The notes: generated from the sequence alone by a model not told the origin. A stretch of 64,000 nucleotides of DNA from Vagococcus silagei (GCF_004795745.1 NZ_SDGV01000017.1:1-64000); one strand, 5' to 3'. Counted from the stretch's first letter, positions 8,560 to 18,490 are shown. Numbers and translations: made by a program.

Positions 8560-9519
8560 ATGTCTAAGATTTTAGAAGTTAAAAACCTTGTTAAAAAATT
8601 TGTGAAAGCCAACGGAGACATACACACAGCCGTTAATGACATCAGTTTCTACTTAGAAGAAGGGGAAATTTTCAGTTTCTTAGGACCAAATGGTGCCGGT
8701 AAAAGTACAACCATTAATATGATTACAACACAACTATCAATCACGAGCGGTGAAATCTTAATCGACGGCGAATCCATTGTGAATAATCCAATTGCCGCTA
8801 GACAAAAAATTGGGGTTGTTGCACAGCACAATAATCTTGACCGAGGGTTATCTGCCTTTGAAAATCTTGTTTACCATGGTAAATACTTCGGCATGACTCA
8901 AAGTGCTGCTGAAAGTAAAGCACATGAATTGCTGAGAGACTTTGGTTTGGCAGATTGGAAAGATGACTATGTTAAAAGTTTTTCAGGAGGAATGGCGCAA
9001 CGTTTAAAAATTGCACGAGCAATTATGCATGAGCCTAAACTACTTTTTCTTGATGAACCAACAACTGGATTAGATCCAGCATACCGCAAAATTTTATGGC
9101 AACACGTTTTACGTCTAAATAAAGAGAACAATACGACCGTCTTTTTAACCACACACTATATGGAAGAACCAGAACGCTTTTCTGACCGAATTGCCGTCTA
9201 TAATACTGGTGAAATCAAAGCAATCGGAACCCTTGCTGAGTTAAGAAAACTTGTACCATCCGAAAGTATTATTTATGTCACACTCGATAAAATTCCATTG
9301 GGATTAGAATTCCGCTTAAGTAAATTCCAAACAATAAAAAATGTTGTTAAAAAAGATGAAAAAACGCTGACTGTGTATCCACATGACAGTAAAAAAGCTT
9401 TAAATGAGATTTTAAGTTATCTAGATGACTCCCAATTAAAGCTTGAAAATATTCAATTAAGTCATACGACACTAGATGATATTTTCATTCATCTCACTAC
9501 TGAAAACAAAGGAGCGTAA
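8560..9519 (+). CDS. ABC transporter ATP-binding protein (DrrA/ABC-2 exporter type)
   Basis: The 319-residue ATPase has Walker A (LGPNGAGKST, ~41-50), Q-loop region (GVVAQHNNLD), ABC signature (SFSGGMAQRLKIARA), Walker B (LLFLDEPTTGLDP) and the switch His (LTTHYMEE). A ~100-residue C-terminal extension is typical of DrrA-like subunits of ABC-2 exporters. The permease starts 6 bases downstream, so both form one operon. Such pairs export drugs, lipids or peptides; the substrate cannot be told from sequence. The start has the strong RBS AAAAGGAGAGGG. Confidence 0.9.
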   Translation: MSKILEVKNLVKKFVKANGDIHTAVNDISFYLEEGEIFSFLGPNGAGKSTTINMITTQLSITSGEILIDGESIVNNPIAARQKIGVVAQHNNLDRGLSAFENLVYHGKYFGMTQSAAESKAHELLRDFGLADWKDDYVKSFSGGMAQRLKIARAIMHEPKLLFLDEPTTGLDPAYRKILWQHVLRLNKENNTTVFLTTHYMEEPERFSDRIAVYNTGEIKAIGTLAELRKLVPSESIIYVTLDKIPLGLEFRLSKFQTIKNVVKKDEKTLTVYPHDSKKALNEILSYLDDSQLKLENIQLSHTTLDDIFIHLTTENKGA

Positions 9520-9524
9520 ATAAA

Positions 9525-10319
9525 ATGGAAACAACAACAATTTCAACTAAACAAGTTTTTTGGACAATGGTCAAACGCGATTTACTGATTCAATATCGAA
9601 ATTTAGGTGAGTTCATTTTCCGTGTTGGGATGCTCCCATTCATTCTGATCTTGACCTATGGCTATGTGCTACCGAAAATCGGCATCCTGTCACCCGATTT
9701 TCCAAATCAAATGTTTCCAGGGATGCTTGGTATGAGTTTATTGGTAACAGGCATTCACGGAACAGCTGTTCCATTATCAATGGATTTTAACAACTCACGT
9801 GAAATCGAGGATCGTTTACAAGCACCTGTAAGTATTAATGTTACCGCTTGGTCAAAAATGGTTGTTGGAATGATTGAGTCTTGGATTGGAGCCTTAATCG
9901 TACTGCCAATTTCGCTTATTTTTATGGGAAGTTACTTAAAGTTTGATGTCTCTTTTGAAAAAATGATGCTTCTTATTCTTATTCTGTTATTAAGTTCTGT
10001 CACTTCAGCTAATTTAGGGTTACTGGTCGGAACAATTGTTAAACCTATGCAAATCGCAGCAATGTTCCCCGGTTTTTTGATGCCAGTTATCTTCACTGGA
10101 GCTATCTTCTTTACTTGGGATTCATTAAGTGCGCTACCTATTTATCAATACCTCGTACTCTTGAATCCACTCGTTTATATTAACGAGGCCCTACGTCACA
10201 CATTGGTTTCAAGTAGTAATGCAATGCCACTATGGTTAAGCATAGCGGGTATCCTAGTCTTTACGATTGGCATGGGGATGCTTGGTATGAAACGCTTTAA
10301 GAAAATGGCTGTTCGCTAA
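9525..10319 (+). CDS. ABC-2 type transporter permease
   Basis: The 264-residue protein has about six hydrophobic segments and the architecture of ABC-2 membrane subunits, including the conserved loop near LNPLVYINEALRHTL before the last helix. It is translated right after its ATPase (RBS AAAGGAG overlapping that gene's end). It would form the transmembrane pore of a DrrAB-like exporter; the substrate is unknown. Confidence 0.88.
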   Translation: METTTISTKQVFWTMVKRDLLIQYRNLGEFIFRVGMLPFILILTYGYVLPKIGILSPDFPNQMFPGMLGMSLLVTGIHGTAVPLSMDFNNSREIEDRLQAPVSINVTAWSKMVVGMIESWIGALIVLPISLIFMGSYLKFDVSFEKMMLLILILLLSSVTSANLGLLVGTIVKPMQIAAMFPGFLMPVIFTGAIFFTWDSLSALPIYQYLVLLNPLVYINEALRHTLVSSSNAMPLWLSIAGILVFTIGMGMLGMKRFKKMAVR

Positions 10320-10331
10320 AGACAGCAAAAA

Positions 10332-10391
10332 AGACCCCTCTTGAATCGGCCACCAAAATTTAGGTTTTGGCAGTGATTCAAAAGGGTTCTA
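10332..10391. terminator. Bidirectional terminator between ABC permease and walJ
   Basis: A long stem pairs GACCCCTCTTGAATC (about 10333-10347) with GATTCAAAAGGGTTC (about 10375-10389). An inner CCAAAA/TTTTGG stem and A/T-rich tails are also present. It lies between convergent genes. Confidence 0.85.
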
Positions 10392-10402
10392 TTTTTTGTT
10401 TT

Positions 10403-11206
10403 CTATAATGAAAATAGTGGACAAGCTATCTCTGGATCGGTATCACAGATTAATATTTGCTTGCCTGCATCAAAATCATGTTCTTGTAAAGTTTGCGTCA
10501 TCGTCATGTTCGCTAACTCTTTTAAATTATTCTCGCGACTCAAGTGACCTAAATAAATACGTTTCGTTTTATCTCCAATCACATCAGTCGCAACAAGTGC
10601 ACCATCAACATTGGATAAATGGCCACGATCACCTAAAATACGTTGTTTCGTACTCCAAGGATAGCTACCGACACGCAACATATTGATATCGTGATTACTT
10701 TCCATTAAGTACGCATCTGCATTTTTGATAATGCCACGAACACGGTCACTACAATAGCCCGTATCTGTTAACAACACAAAGCTTTTTTTGTCTTTGTGAA
10801 ATTGATAGAACTGTGGTGCGACAGCATCATGAGAAACACCAAAGCTCTCGATATCCACGTCTCCAAGTGTTAAAGTCGAACCCATATTAAAGATATGTTT
10901 TTGAACGACATCAATTTTACCTATCATCGGATCCATTGCTTTCCATGTATCTTCATTGGCATAGACATCTAAATTGTATTTTCGTGCCAAGACACCTACC
11001 CCATGAATATGATCACGATGCTCATGTGTCACTAAAATAGCGTCTAAATCTTCAGGTTTACGATCAATTTGTGCTAATAAGCCTGTAATTTTTTTGCCAC
11101 TTAATCCAGCGTCAACAAGAATACGTTGAGTTCCTGTTTCAACATATAAACAATTACCTGAACTACCACTTGCTAAAACACTAATATTAAATTGATTATT
11201 GTCCAA
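10403..11206 (-). CDS. walJ: MBL-fold metallohydrolase WalJ (YycJ/VicX)
   Basis: This is the fifth gene of the WalRK operon. The 267 residues show the metallo-beta-lactamase fold: SGSSGNCLYVETGTQRILVDAG, the metal motif LVTHEHRDHIHGV, SHDAVAP, TDTGYCSD and YLGHLSREN. Start is TTG (11206) behind GAGAGGAAG; no better start is present. YycJ/VicX proteins are conserved with WalRK in low-GC Gram-positives and are proposed nucleases or phosphodiesterases that influence cell-wall homeostasis and replication coordination. The biochemical role is not settled. Confidence 0.95.
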   Translation of the reverse strand: MDNNQFNISVLASGSSGNCLYVETGTQRILVDAGLSGKKITGLLAQIDRKPEDLDAILVTHEHRDHIHGVGVLARKYNLDVYANEDTWKAMDPMIGKIDVVQKHIFNMGSTLTLGDVDIESFGVSHDAVAPQFYQFHKDKKSFVLLTDTGYCSDRVRGIIKNADAYLMESNHDINMLRVGSYPWSTKQRILGDRGHLSNVDGALVATDVIGDKTKRIYLGHLSRENNLKELANMTMTQTLQEHDFDAGKQILICDTDPEIACPLFSL

Positions 11207-11233
11207 AAAAATACTTCCTCTCTCCGGTAATTG

Positions 11234-12061
11234 TTAATTTTTAACCTCTGAAACATTTGATGATAAAATCCCACCTGTAAAGGCGTTCACACGTTCAACT
11301 TGAGAATTATTCTTATTCACACTCACATCAACAAACCAAGTTGGAATAAAAACACTCCTACCTCGCACAGTAAACATTCGTGAATAACCTAATTCAATCC
11401 ACTTAATATCTGATTTAGGCTGCAAACGATTATTTGTGTATAAGCTTATAATCGCTTCTCTCTCAGAAATTAATAATTGTTTTTCCCTTAAAGGCTCAAC
11501 ATCGTCTGCTAACATCGTCTGCTCATATGAATCAAAAACCACTTGATTCAATTGATTTTTTTTAGCCTTTAATACTAAAGCTGAAGTTTCATCTAAAAAA
11601 GGAATGTTTTCCCATTTTTGGCTAAAATAATATTCTTTATTCATTTTACTACGATTCTTATTCAAATAGTACTTATTTCCCTCAATAACATTACCTTCAT
11701 GCTTTACAAATGCCTTTGCTCCATCAAAACTTTCAGCATCACTTGACTGAATAGAACTAAAAACTTTACTATATAATCTATTATTTTCAATATACCATTC
11801 TTGATTGTTTAAATCCTTAGTTGCTAATGGTTTTAACTCAACTTCGCTTGCCGATAAATAGTACCCCTCTTGCTTATCAATCGATAATTTTTCAGGATAA
11901 TCTATCTCATCTGCAACAAGCCGTTGTTCGATTCGGTCAGAAATAGTTCCCGAAACAGCGGTTTCTGATTCAACCTTGCCTTCCTGATAAATATAAAAAA
12001 GAAAAATATTCAAAAAGAGGAAAACAACTAAGAAAATACCTTCAACACGTCTAAAATCCAT
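11234..12061 (-). CDS. yycI: WalRK regulator YycI
   Basis: The 275-residue protein has a single N-terminal membrane helix (about 7-24) and an extracytoplasmic domain. In B. subtilis and staphylococci YycI acts with YycH at the membrane to modulate the WalK sensor kinase. The ATG at 12061 shares one base with the yycH stop (TAATG), so translation is coupled. The family diverges quickly, and the call rests mainly on operon position plus topology. Confidence 0.9.
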   Translation of the reverse strand: MDFRRVEGIFLVVFLFLNIFLFYIYQEGKVESETAVSGTISDRIEQRLVADEIDYPEKLSIDKQEGYYLSASEVELKPLATKDLNNQEWYIENNRLYSKVFSSIQSSDAESFDGAKAFVKHEGNVIEGNKYYLNKNRSKMNKEYYFSQKWENIPFLDETSALVLKAKKNQLNQVVFDSYEQTMLADDVEPLREKQLLISEREAIISLYTNNRLQPKSDIKWIELGYSRMFTVRGRSVFIPTWFVDVSVNKNNSQVERVNAFTGGILSSNVSEVKN

Positions 12062-13341
12062 TAGCGTTCGCCTCCAAACTGTTTTTTCAATTCATCAAAT
12101 GAATGCCATTCACGGTTGTAACGAATGTACCATTGTGGAACTAAGTCAACAACTTGCTTGGTCTCTGAATTTGCTTGCCATTCATAAGCAATTTGAATAT
12201 CTTGAACTTTTTCAGGATCCGCACTCAAAGCAAATAATTCATCTAACATTGTTTGAGTTGGTGGTAAAATCTTCGTTTCCTTTGAAGGAATTGGAATTTG
12301 GATTGTCTCTTGATTAGTTGCTAAATGAACGTTTTGTTCATTACGAATTAAAACATCAATCTCTCCCTTACGATTTGGACCAAAAACAGGAAAGCCTTCA
12401 ACATAATTGCGATAGATTATCTTAGAATCATCCACATTAAAGAATTTAAAAGTTCCTAATGCGGTTCCTAAATTTTGAATATACTGGAAACTATCTTCAA
12501 AGACTGTCGAGCTTTTTTGTTTTAGCTTTCCATAATAATTGACTTCACCAGTTTTAGAATCAATGTTTAAAGATTCACCTTCACTGTTAGATAAATTCAC
12601 ATCATCTTTAGCACCTTCATTTGTAAACAAATCATCTGATTGACTAAAGAATGCCCTAGAAAAGACTGTTAGAGATTGTGTTTGAACTATGTAACTATAT
12701 ATTTGTAGTTCTGTTTCTTCGGCCATGTAATAAACATTACCTAAATTTTCTTTATTATTGGTTACTCTGAAGTAATCCACATCTGAATGTTTGACTGTTT
12801 GTTTTACAGTGTCCAAATTACTTGAAATGTCAAAAGCAAAAACTTGAGATTGATCACGATTACTAAAGTACATGCGATTTTTTTGAAAAGACACTATTAA
12901 ATGATTAAATTTAAATTGTTCTGCTTGATGGGGTAACTTATCTTGATTTAAATGATTCATTTTCAAATAAAAAGTTAACGGTATTTCATAAGGATTTGAT
13001 AAATCAATAAAATCTTCCTGATCCATCAATTCATTCCGTTCTTTAGTTGAAATAAACTCACCATTTTGAATATCAAGTTTCACAATTTGTTGTTGGACAT
13101 CCATCACAAAAGATTCACGATTGGTGTAAAGAATATTTTCTTTTTCTTGATGATAAAAAAGCTTAGTCGGTGTATAAACATCTGTAATAGGTTTTTTTTG
13201 TACTATATCAGATGTTTTTTTATCAGAATTTTCAATTGAACGACTTGTTGGTTTGGTCCAAATTTTCCACGAGAGCAACAAACTTGTTGCAATGAGCACC
13301 ATTAAACTCACTTTAATTACTCTACCGATTATTTTACTCAT
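12061..13341 (-). CDS. yycH: WalRK regulator YycH
   Basis: The protein is 426 residues, with one N-terminal membrane segment and a large extracellular domain, as expected for YycH, which works with YycI to control WalK. I chose ATG 13341 because it overlaps the walK stop as ATGA and lies 10 bases from AGGAGG. A GTG two codons upstream is too close to that site. Position between walK and yycI is the conserved order. Confidence 0.92.
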   Translation of the reverse strand: MSKIIGRVIKVSLMVLIATSLLLSWKIWTKPTSRSIENSDKKTSDIVQKKPITDVYTPTKLFYHQEKENILYTNRESFVMDVQQQIVKLDIQNGEFISTKERNELMDQEDFIDLSNPYEIPLTFYLKMNHLNQDKLPHQAEQFKFNHLIVSFQKNRMYFSNRDQSQVFAFDISSNLDTVKQTVKHSDVDYFRVTNNKENLGNVYYMAEETELQIYSYIVQTQSLTVFSRAFFSQSDDLFTNEGAKDDVNLSNSEGESLNIDSKTGEVNYYGKLKQKSSTVFEDSFQYIQNLGTALGTFKFFNVDDSKIIYRNYVEGFPVFGPNRKGEIDVLIRNEQNVHLATNQETIQIPIPSKETKILPPTQTMLDELFALSADPEKVQDIQIAYEWQANSETKQVVDLVPQWYIRYNREWHSFDELKKQFGGER

Positions 13342-15161
13342 TCCCACAAGTCCTCCTCATAAGGCTCATAAGGTAATGAAATAAAGAATGTTGAACCTTT
13401 ATCTTCTTCACTCTCTACCCAAATACTACCGCCATGAGCATTAATTGATTCTTTTGAAATAGCTAAACCTAATCCTGAACCACCCATTGCTCTTGAACGG
13501 GCCTTATCAACGCGATAAAAACGATCAAAAACGCGACCTAAGTTTTTCTTAGGTATTCCCAAACCTTCATCAGAAATACTCAAGATAACATTTTTATGGG
13601 TTTCCAAAAGTCGACAAGTTATTGTGCCACCTGCTGGTGAGTATTTCATCGCATTATTTAGAATGTTGTCTAAAACCTGCACAATCCGATCAGTATCGAT
13701 TTCAACCCAAATAGTGCGCATTGTATATTCGCGCTTAATTGTATAATTTTTTTCGCTATCTTTAATCACCATGTCAAAGCGATCCAGAACATAATCAAAT
13801 AATTCATTCAAATTGACTAATTCTTTTTTTAATTCAATTTTATTTGAATCCATCCGTGATAATTGAAGTAAATCATTAATCATACGGATCATTCGATTGG
13901 TTTCCTCTTGCGTCACTTTTAAAAACTCTGGTGCGACTTCAGGATCTTGCCATGCACCATCCGCTAAAGCCTCAAGATAACTACGTAGACTTGTTAAAGG
14001 TGTGCGTAATTCGTGTGAGACATTAGATACGAATTGACGTCGTTCTTCCTCGTCTTTTTCTTTCTCAGTTACATCATGCAACACACACACTAGCCCACTA
14101 ATAAAGCCTGATTCACGACGAATCATTGAAAACTCAGCCTTTAAAATCATTGGTTGGGCATAATTTTCAGTTAAATCAAGTAAGATACCTTCTGGCTGCT
14201 CTAAAAGACTTCGGAAAGTATAATCTTCATTCAAACGTAAAAGTTCTAAAATTGACTGTCCTAAAACATCTTCTGATTGTGTATGTAAAAATTCCATTGC
14301 CATATCATTAGCAATAATAATATTCCCTCTACGATCAGTCCCAATAACACCATCTGTCATGTGAGATAACACACTATCTAGACGACGTCGCTCAGCTTCC
14401 ATGATTTCTTGCGCCTCTTCCGTACGAGCTGATACTTCATTAATTGTTTCACCCAATTGCCCAAGTTCATCTTTTCCGTAAACTTCAACTTTATGTGAAT
14501 AATCACCATTTGCAATCCGCATTGCTTGTTGTCGCATCTCACTGATTGGTTTAGTGATAGTGCGAGAAACCAATAAGGCAATCACAAGAGACACTGTTAA
14601 TGCGATCATTGATGCTGTCAGAAAAATAACTGCAATATCATTTACTTCTTGATATTTACTTTCAATATCACTTTTTACATACAAATACCCAATCACAGAG
14701 TCTCCTGTCGGTGAGTAGACTTGTTGAATGTTAATATACACCCTACGACCTGTAATCGGGTCTCGTTGCTCCTCTTGCCTTTGATTAAAAGTATTGAAGA
14801 GTTCAAAATCATTTTTTTTACCTACATCACTTTGAAGATTAGGATCACTTGTTGCAAGCACTGTTCCCTTTTCATCAACCAAGCGCGCTTCTAAAATATC
14901 ACTCTTAGCAAACTCAGACAGTGTTCGTTTTAAATTACTTGCTTCTACATCTTCTCGATATTTATTAAGTTCTCCGCTGATATTTGTTGCCAGAGTTTCA
15001 ACTTGACTCGTAACACTTTCTTCAAAACTTTTAATCGTTGTTGATTCAAGTTCACGAATAAAAATGGCCCCAATGATTTCAATTGAAATCATTAGGAGCA
15101 ACACAAATACAACTGCAATTTTAAAATGTACCGAGGAGAAAAAGCGAATTTTTTTTTTCAT
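13338..15161 (-). CDS. walK: Essential sensor histidine kinase WalK (VicK/YycG)
   Basis: WalK senses cell-wall state and phosphorylates WalR. In order, the 607 residues show: TM1 (about 13-33), an extracellular Cache/PAS-like loop, TM2 (about 178-200), a HAMP linker (RTITKPISEMRQQAMRIANGDY), a cytoplasmic PAS domain (DGVIGTDRRGNIIIAND), the HisKA phospho-acceptor His383 (NVSHELRTPLTS), and the HATPase N/G boxes (NNAMKYSPAG, DEGLGIP, GSGLGLAI). The full extracellular domain is the Enterococcus/Bacillus type rather than the short streptococcal VicK. It follows walR by 14 bases. Confidence 0.97.
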   Translation of the reverse strand: MKKKIRFFSSVHFKIAVVFVLLLMISIEIIGAIFIRELESTTIKSFEESVTSQVETLATNISGELNKYREDVEASNLKRTLSEFAKSDILEARLVDEKGTVLATSDPNLQSDVGKKNDFELFNTFNQRQEEQRDPITGRRVYINIQQVYSPTGDSVIGYLYVKSDIESKYQEVNDIAVIFLTASMIALTVSLVIALLVSRTITKPISEMRQQAMRIANGDYSHKVEVYGKDELGQLGETINEVSARTEEAQEIMEAERRRLDSVLSHMTDGVIGTDRRGNIIIANDMAMEFLHTQSEDVLGQSILELLRLNEDYTFRSLLEQPEGILLDLTENYAQPMILKAEFSMIRRESGFISGLVCVLHDVTEKEKDEEERRQFVSNVSHELRTPLTSLRSYLEALADGAWQDPEVAPEFLKVTQEETNRMIRMINDLLQLSRMDSNKIELKKELVNLNELFDYVLDRFDMVIKDSEKNYTIKREYTMRTIWVEIDTDRIVQVLDNILNNAMKYSPAGGTITCRLLETHKNVILSISDEGLGIPKKNLGRVFDRFYRVDKARSRAMGGSGLGLAISKESINAHGGSIWVESEEDKGSTFFISLPYEPYEEDLWE

Positions 15162-15175
15162 AAAAAGCTAAACTC

Positions 15176-15880
15176 CTAGTCTTGTTCTGGATTTCTTAAA
15201 TAGTAACCAACACCTCGTCGGGTCACTAACCATGTTGGATGGCTTGGACTATCTTCAATTTTTTCTCTTAAACGTCGAACGGTCACATCAACTGTTCGAA
15301 CATCACCAAAGTAGTCATAACCCCAAACCGTTTGTAATAAATGTTCGCGAGTCATTACTTGACCAATATGTTTGGCAAGATAGTGAAGTAATTCAAATTC
15401 ACGGTGTGTCAATTCAATAGATTCACCACGTTTTGAAACAGTATACGAATCAGGGTGAATTGTCAGAGCACCAATATTTAATTCATTTGTCACTTCTTCA
15501 TCAATTTTAGTTGAGTGACTGCCTTGACGTCGTAAATTAGCTTTTACACGCGCAACTAGTTCACGATTTGAGAAAGGTTTTGTAACATAGTCATCTGCTC
15601 CTAACTCTAAGCCTAAGACTTTATCTATCTCTGAATCTTTTGCTGTTACCATAATAATAGGCATTTCATAATTTTTCCTAACTTCACGACAAACCTCTAG
15701 TCCATCTTTTTTTGGTAACATTAAGTCCAATAAAATTAAATCGGGTTCAATTTCAACAACTCTTTCAATCGCTTCTTCACCATCGAAAGCAGTGAAAACT
15801 TCATATCCTTCTTTTGTTAAATTAAATTTGACGATATCTGAAATTGGCTTCTCGTCATCAACTACTAATATTTTCTTCAT
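15176..15880 (-). CDS. walR: Essential response regulator WalR (VicR/YycF)
   Basis: This is an OmpR-family regulator of 234 residues: receiver domain with acidic pocket DD at 8-9, phosphorylation site Asp52 ([13 protein letters not shown]), Thr and Lys of the active site ([17 protein letters not shown]), then a winged helix ([26 protein letters not shown]...[14 protein letters not shown]). It controls autolysins and cell-wall metabolism. It is first gene of walRK-yycH-yycI-walJ; the operon promoter should lie between 15881 and about 16100. Confidence 0.97.
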   Translation of the reverse strand: MKKILVVDDEKPISDIVKFNLTKEGYEVFTAFDGEEAIERVVEIEPDLILLDLMLPKKDGLEVCREVRKNYEMPIIMVTAKDSEIDKVLGLELGADDYVTKPFSNRELVARVKANLRRQGSHSTKIDEEVTNELNIGALTIHPDSYTVSKRGESIELTHREFELLHYLAKHIGQVMTREHLLQTVWGYDYFGDVRTVDVTVRRLREKIEDSPSHPTWLVTRRGVGYYLRNPEQD

Positions 15881-16139
15881 TAGTCATCCTCCTGGATTAA
15901 ACATTAATAATTCCTCATCAGTCCCATTATACATTATTTTACTGACTTTAAAAAAGTTTTTACATTATTGGTCAATGTTTTAGTGTTTTTTTAGCATTTT
16001 TATAATTCGTTTTTTGAAAAAACATTCAAATCATATTTATTTTGAAATAACACAAAAATTATTAAAAAAAACTAAATAATTAATAAAACGCTATTGTTAT
16101 TTTATCAACTTTAGATTAAGCTTAGTGTATAAATTAATT

Positions 16140-16253
16140 TAATTAATTTATTCGGCTAATCTTAGGCACAAGACTAGTTTTCCCCTTCCCTTATAAATTT
16201 TTCTTGTGCCGGCAAAGGAAGTAGAGCTCCACTCTACTTTCTTTGTTTTTTTT
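16140..16253 (+). ncRNA. Candidate small RNA ending in a strong intrinsic terminator
   Basis: A textbook terminator on the plus strand (stem 13 bp, 16214-16226 with 16232-16244, then eight T) has no plus-strand gene in front of it, because walR is on the other strand. Upstream a 9-bp stem (16165-16173 with 16202-16210) encloses a C-rich loop (TTTTCCCCTTCCC). A possible -10 TATAAA is at 16128-16133; the -35 is weak. The 5' end is therefore a guess. C-rich loops are typical of small RNAs that pair with Shine-Dalgarno regions. Confidence 0.5.
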
Positions 16254-16403
16254 ATTTATTAAAAAACATAAGACACGTTATATACTATAGTGTATAATTA
16301 TTTTCTGTTTAAATGAATAAAAATGCATATTGAATGTTCTTCGAATAACAAGTACAATATTATTAACATATTGATTCTGTTGAAAAGAATAGGAGAGATA
16401 ACT

Positions 16404-17678
16404 ATGAAAAAATTACTTTATATTTCTTTCTTACCGCTTCTTTTTTTATTGATTTCCTGTAGCCAAATCACACAAAATCATCTCTCTAAAAACGTTTGGT
16501 ATTTTGCTCAAACTATTGATACAGTAAACGTTAATGTCATGGTCTCTTTTGAATCTAATAAAATGGTGCTATATCCTTCCGTTTCAAATCTATCTTATAG
16601 CGATCAAACAACAAAGCAATTAACAACACCTAATTCAAAGTTGATTGATCTAGTCTTTTCGCCCAAAAACGTACATATTCCTTACAAAATTGAAAATAAA
16701 TCAATTGAACTGTTAACATCTAAAGAAAAAAGAAATCAATTTAATCTTGAAAGTGGTTATCAAGTAGACGCAAAAAACGACGAGCTTGTTTTCAAAGCAA
16801 AAGATCCAAAAGACAACATTGTGCTAAAAAAGTTAACCTCAAATGAAGAAGTTAAACAGCGAAAAAAGCAGGAGCAACAACGTGATACAATTTGTTCCAA
16901 GTACTTACCTAAACTTATCAAAAATCAAAAATGGTCGGATGCTCAGAACTTAATTGAACAACTATTAGCTTCTGAAAAATTAACACCTAACGAAGAATTA
17001 GAAATGACAATTAGGTTAAATGACCTCAAAACTTTAATTTCTGCTCAAAAGCACTTATCAAAGCAACAGTATTCTGAAGCAAAAACAATTATCGATAGCT
17101 ATCTTGCTGAAAATAGTTGTAGTGAATTAGAAAAAAATTTAGTTGATATGAAAAAAGAAATTAAAACTGAGGAAGAAATAACTGCTAAAAGAGAACTAAC
17201 GGCTGCTACTGACATTCAAAACGGACCCGACACGCAAATTGCTTCAACACCATCGACTGCAACAATTCATTCGGCTCAAGACGCAATGTTCTATATCAAA
17301 GAACAATTAGGTTCCAATGATTATGTACTATTATCGGAGGATGATTTTGGTAATTTTAGTTTTCAATATCCAGTCAGTACGTTAGAAGATAAGATTAGAT
17401 ACAACAAAATCACGATAAATTCACACGCTCAAATTGTCGAAAATGTCTTTTATCGTGATCTGCCAAAGAATCCAAATTCAATCGAAATTGATCAAGGCGT
17501 CGCGCTTGGTATTGCGACTGACTATCATAATTCGTTAGGTCGAGCTGATGCCATTCTACAATCCATCCAGAAGGTTCCTGAAGGCCTAAAAATTGAATAT
17601 AGCACTCCTCAAGATAATGGAAAAATCACCATTTATAACTATCTTGTCAAACATGACGGATCAGTAGATACTTATTAA
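16404..17678 (+). CDS. Putative lipoprotein of unknown function
   Basis: I place the start at ATG 16404, behind AGGAGAG. The 424 residues begin with a lipoprotein signal peptide ending in the lipobox LISC (Cys20-21 region), so the protein should be attached to the outer face of the membrane. The middle is charged and helical (about 165-280, with many Lys, Glu and Gln), perhaps a coiled coil. The C-terminal ~115 residues (AQDAMFYIKEQLG...HDGSVDTY) look like a separate small domain. I do not recognise the family. A longer in-frame start at 16323 lacks a ribosome site. It has its own terminator. Confidence 0.75.
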   Translation: MKKLLYISFLPLLFLLISCSQITQNHLSKNVWYFAQTIDTVNVNVMVSFESNKMVLYPSVSNLSYSDQTTKQLTTPNSKLIDLVFSPKNVHIPYKIENKSIELLTSKEKRNQFNLESGYQVDAKNDELVFKAKDPKDNIVLKKLTSNEEVKQRKKQEQQRDTICSKYLPKLIKNQKWSDAQNLIEQLLASEKLTPNEELEMTIRLNDLKTLISAQKHLSKQQYSEAKTIIDSYLAENSCSELEKNLVDMKKEIKTEEEITAKRELTAATDIQNGPDTQIASTPSTATIHSAQDAMFYIKEQLGSNDYVLLSEDDFGNFSFQYPVSTLEDKIRYNKITINSHAQIVENVFYRDLPKNPNSIEIDQGVALGIATDYHNSLGRADAILQSIQKVPEGLKIEYSTPQDNGKITIYNYLVKHDGSVDTY

Positions 17679-17686
17679 AAATCAAA

Positions 17687-17720
17687 AACAGCAAACGAGT
17701 TAACAGTTTGCTGTTTTTTT
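17687..17720 (+). terminator. Terminator of the lipoprotein gene
   Basis: AACAGCAAAC (17687-17696) pairs with GTTTGCTGTT (17706-17715), followed by T-run. Confidence 0.88.
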
Positions 17721-17826
17721 AGTTATATTTTTATTTTGATTCGCTTTTTCTCATCACTTAAGACTAACTATATAGTCATTTGTTTGCTACAAAAAATATT
17801 TCTTTTATCACCAAACACTAAAACAA

Positions 17827-17877
17827 AGAAAAAACGCTGATAACTAAGCACCTTATAAATGCTTACCTATCAACGTT
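17827..17877 (-). terminator. Terminator downstream of tRNA-Lys
   Basis: Arms 17833-17850 and 17860-17877 pair with few mismatches. On the minus strand the stem is followed by a T-run, so it ends the tRNA transcript. Confidence 0.8.
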
Positions 17878-17886
17878 CCTATCAGA

Positions 17887-17959
17887 TGGGCTGTGCGGGG
17901 CTCGAACCCGCGACCCACGGATTAAGAGTCCGTTGCTCTACCAACTGAGCTAACAGCCC
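17887..17959 (-). tRNA. tRNA-Lys (anticodon CUU)
   Basis: Read on the minus strand: acceptor GGGCTGT pairs with ACAGCCC, the D-arm is GCTCAGTTGGTAGAGC, the anticodon stem ACGGA/TCCGT holds loop CTCTTAA, and the T-arm is GCGGGTTCGAGCCCCGC. Anticodon CTT gives lysine. The CCA end is not encoded. All arms pair properly, so it should be functional. Confidence 0.96.
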
Positions 17960-18028
17960 TGACCACATAATTATAGCACTGTCATTTTTATATTTCAATA
18001 GTTTTTTTATTAATTGAACTTCTATTTT

Positions 18029-18490
18029 TTACTTAAAAGTGTATGAATTTTTTATTTCAACAATGATCTCATCTATCATTTGAAGTTCTTTTTTATCAAC
18101 ACTAAAAGTCGTTTCATTGAATAACGCTTCACACGTCACAGAGATTGAGTAAGCCATTTTTAATACTTGCTTCATTTTTAAATCTTGATATAAAAAGAAG
18201 GTGAATTTCAGTAAGACATTTTCGATTTGCTCAAGGAAAAAACAATTTGTTGCTAACTCGAACTTAAAACTGTGCATTAAAGCGTCAACAAATGATTGAA
18301 AACGCCATGTTCTAAATACTTGATGGTGAATATTCCACATGTAATCGCTAAATATGGTAATAATTTGACTAGATACTTCTTGTTCTTTTGCTGAAAGTTT
18401 GGTAAAAAACTCGGTATGTTGAAACTCAGCAATGGTATTATGGAGTAGAATCTGATATGGCTTTTGACTCATTAATGAATGTCGTCTCAC
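18029..18490 (-). CDS. Orphan hypothetical protein (153 aa)
   Basis: I do not recognise this protein. From GTG 18490, which follows a perfect AAAGGAGG at good spacing, it is 153 residues: soluble, helical, rich in Phe, Gln and aromatic residues (FSDYMWNIHHQVFRTWRFQSFVDALMHSF), with no signal peptide. An in-frame ATG at 18562 would add 24 residues starting MAFNYFKVKRF and has GGGAAGGGAG immediately before it; that leader is duplicated 324 bases upstream, so it may instead be a regulatory leader peptide. The gene stands alone between tRNA-Lys and the Feo operon, with its promoter region duplicated. Confidence 0.65.
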   Translation of the reverse strand: MRRHSLMSQKPYQILLHNTIAEFQHTEFFTKLSAKEQEVSSQIITIFSDYMWNIHHQVFRTWRFQSFVDALMHSFKFELATNCFFLEQIENVLLKFTFFLYQDLKMKQVLKMAYSISVTCEALFNETTFSVDKKELQMIDEIIVEIKNSYTFK

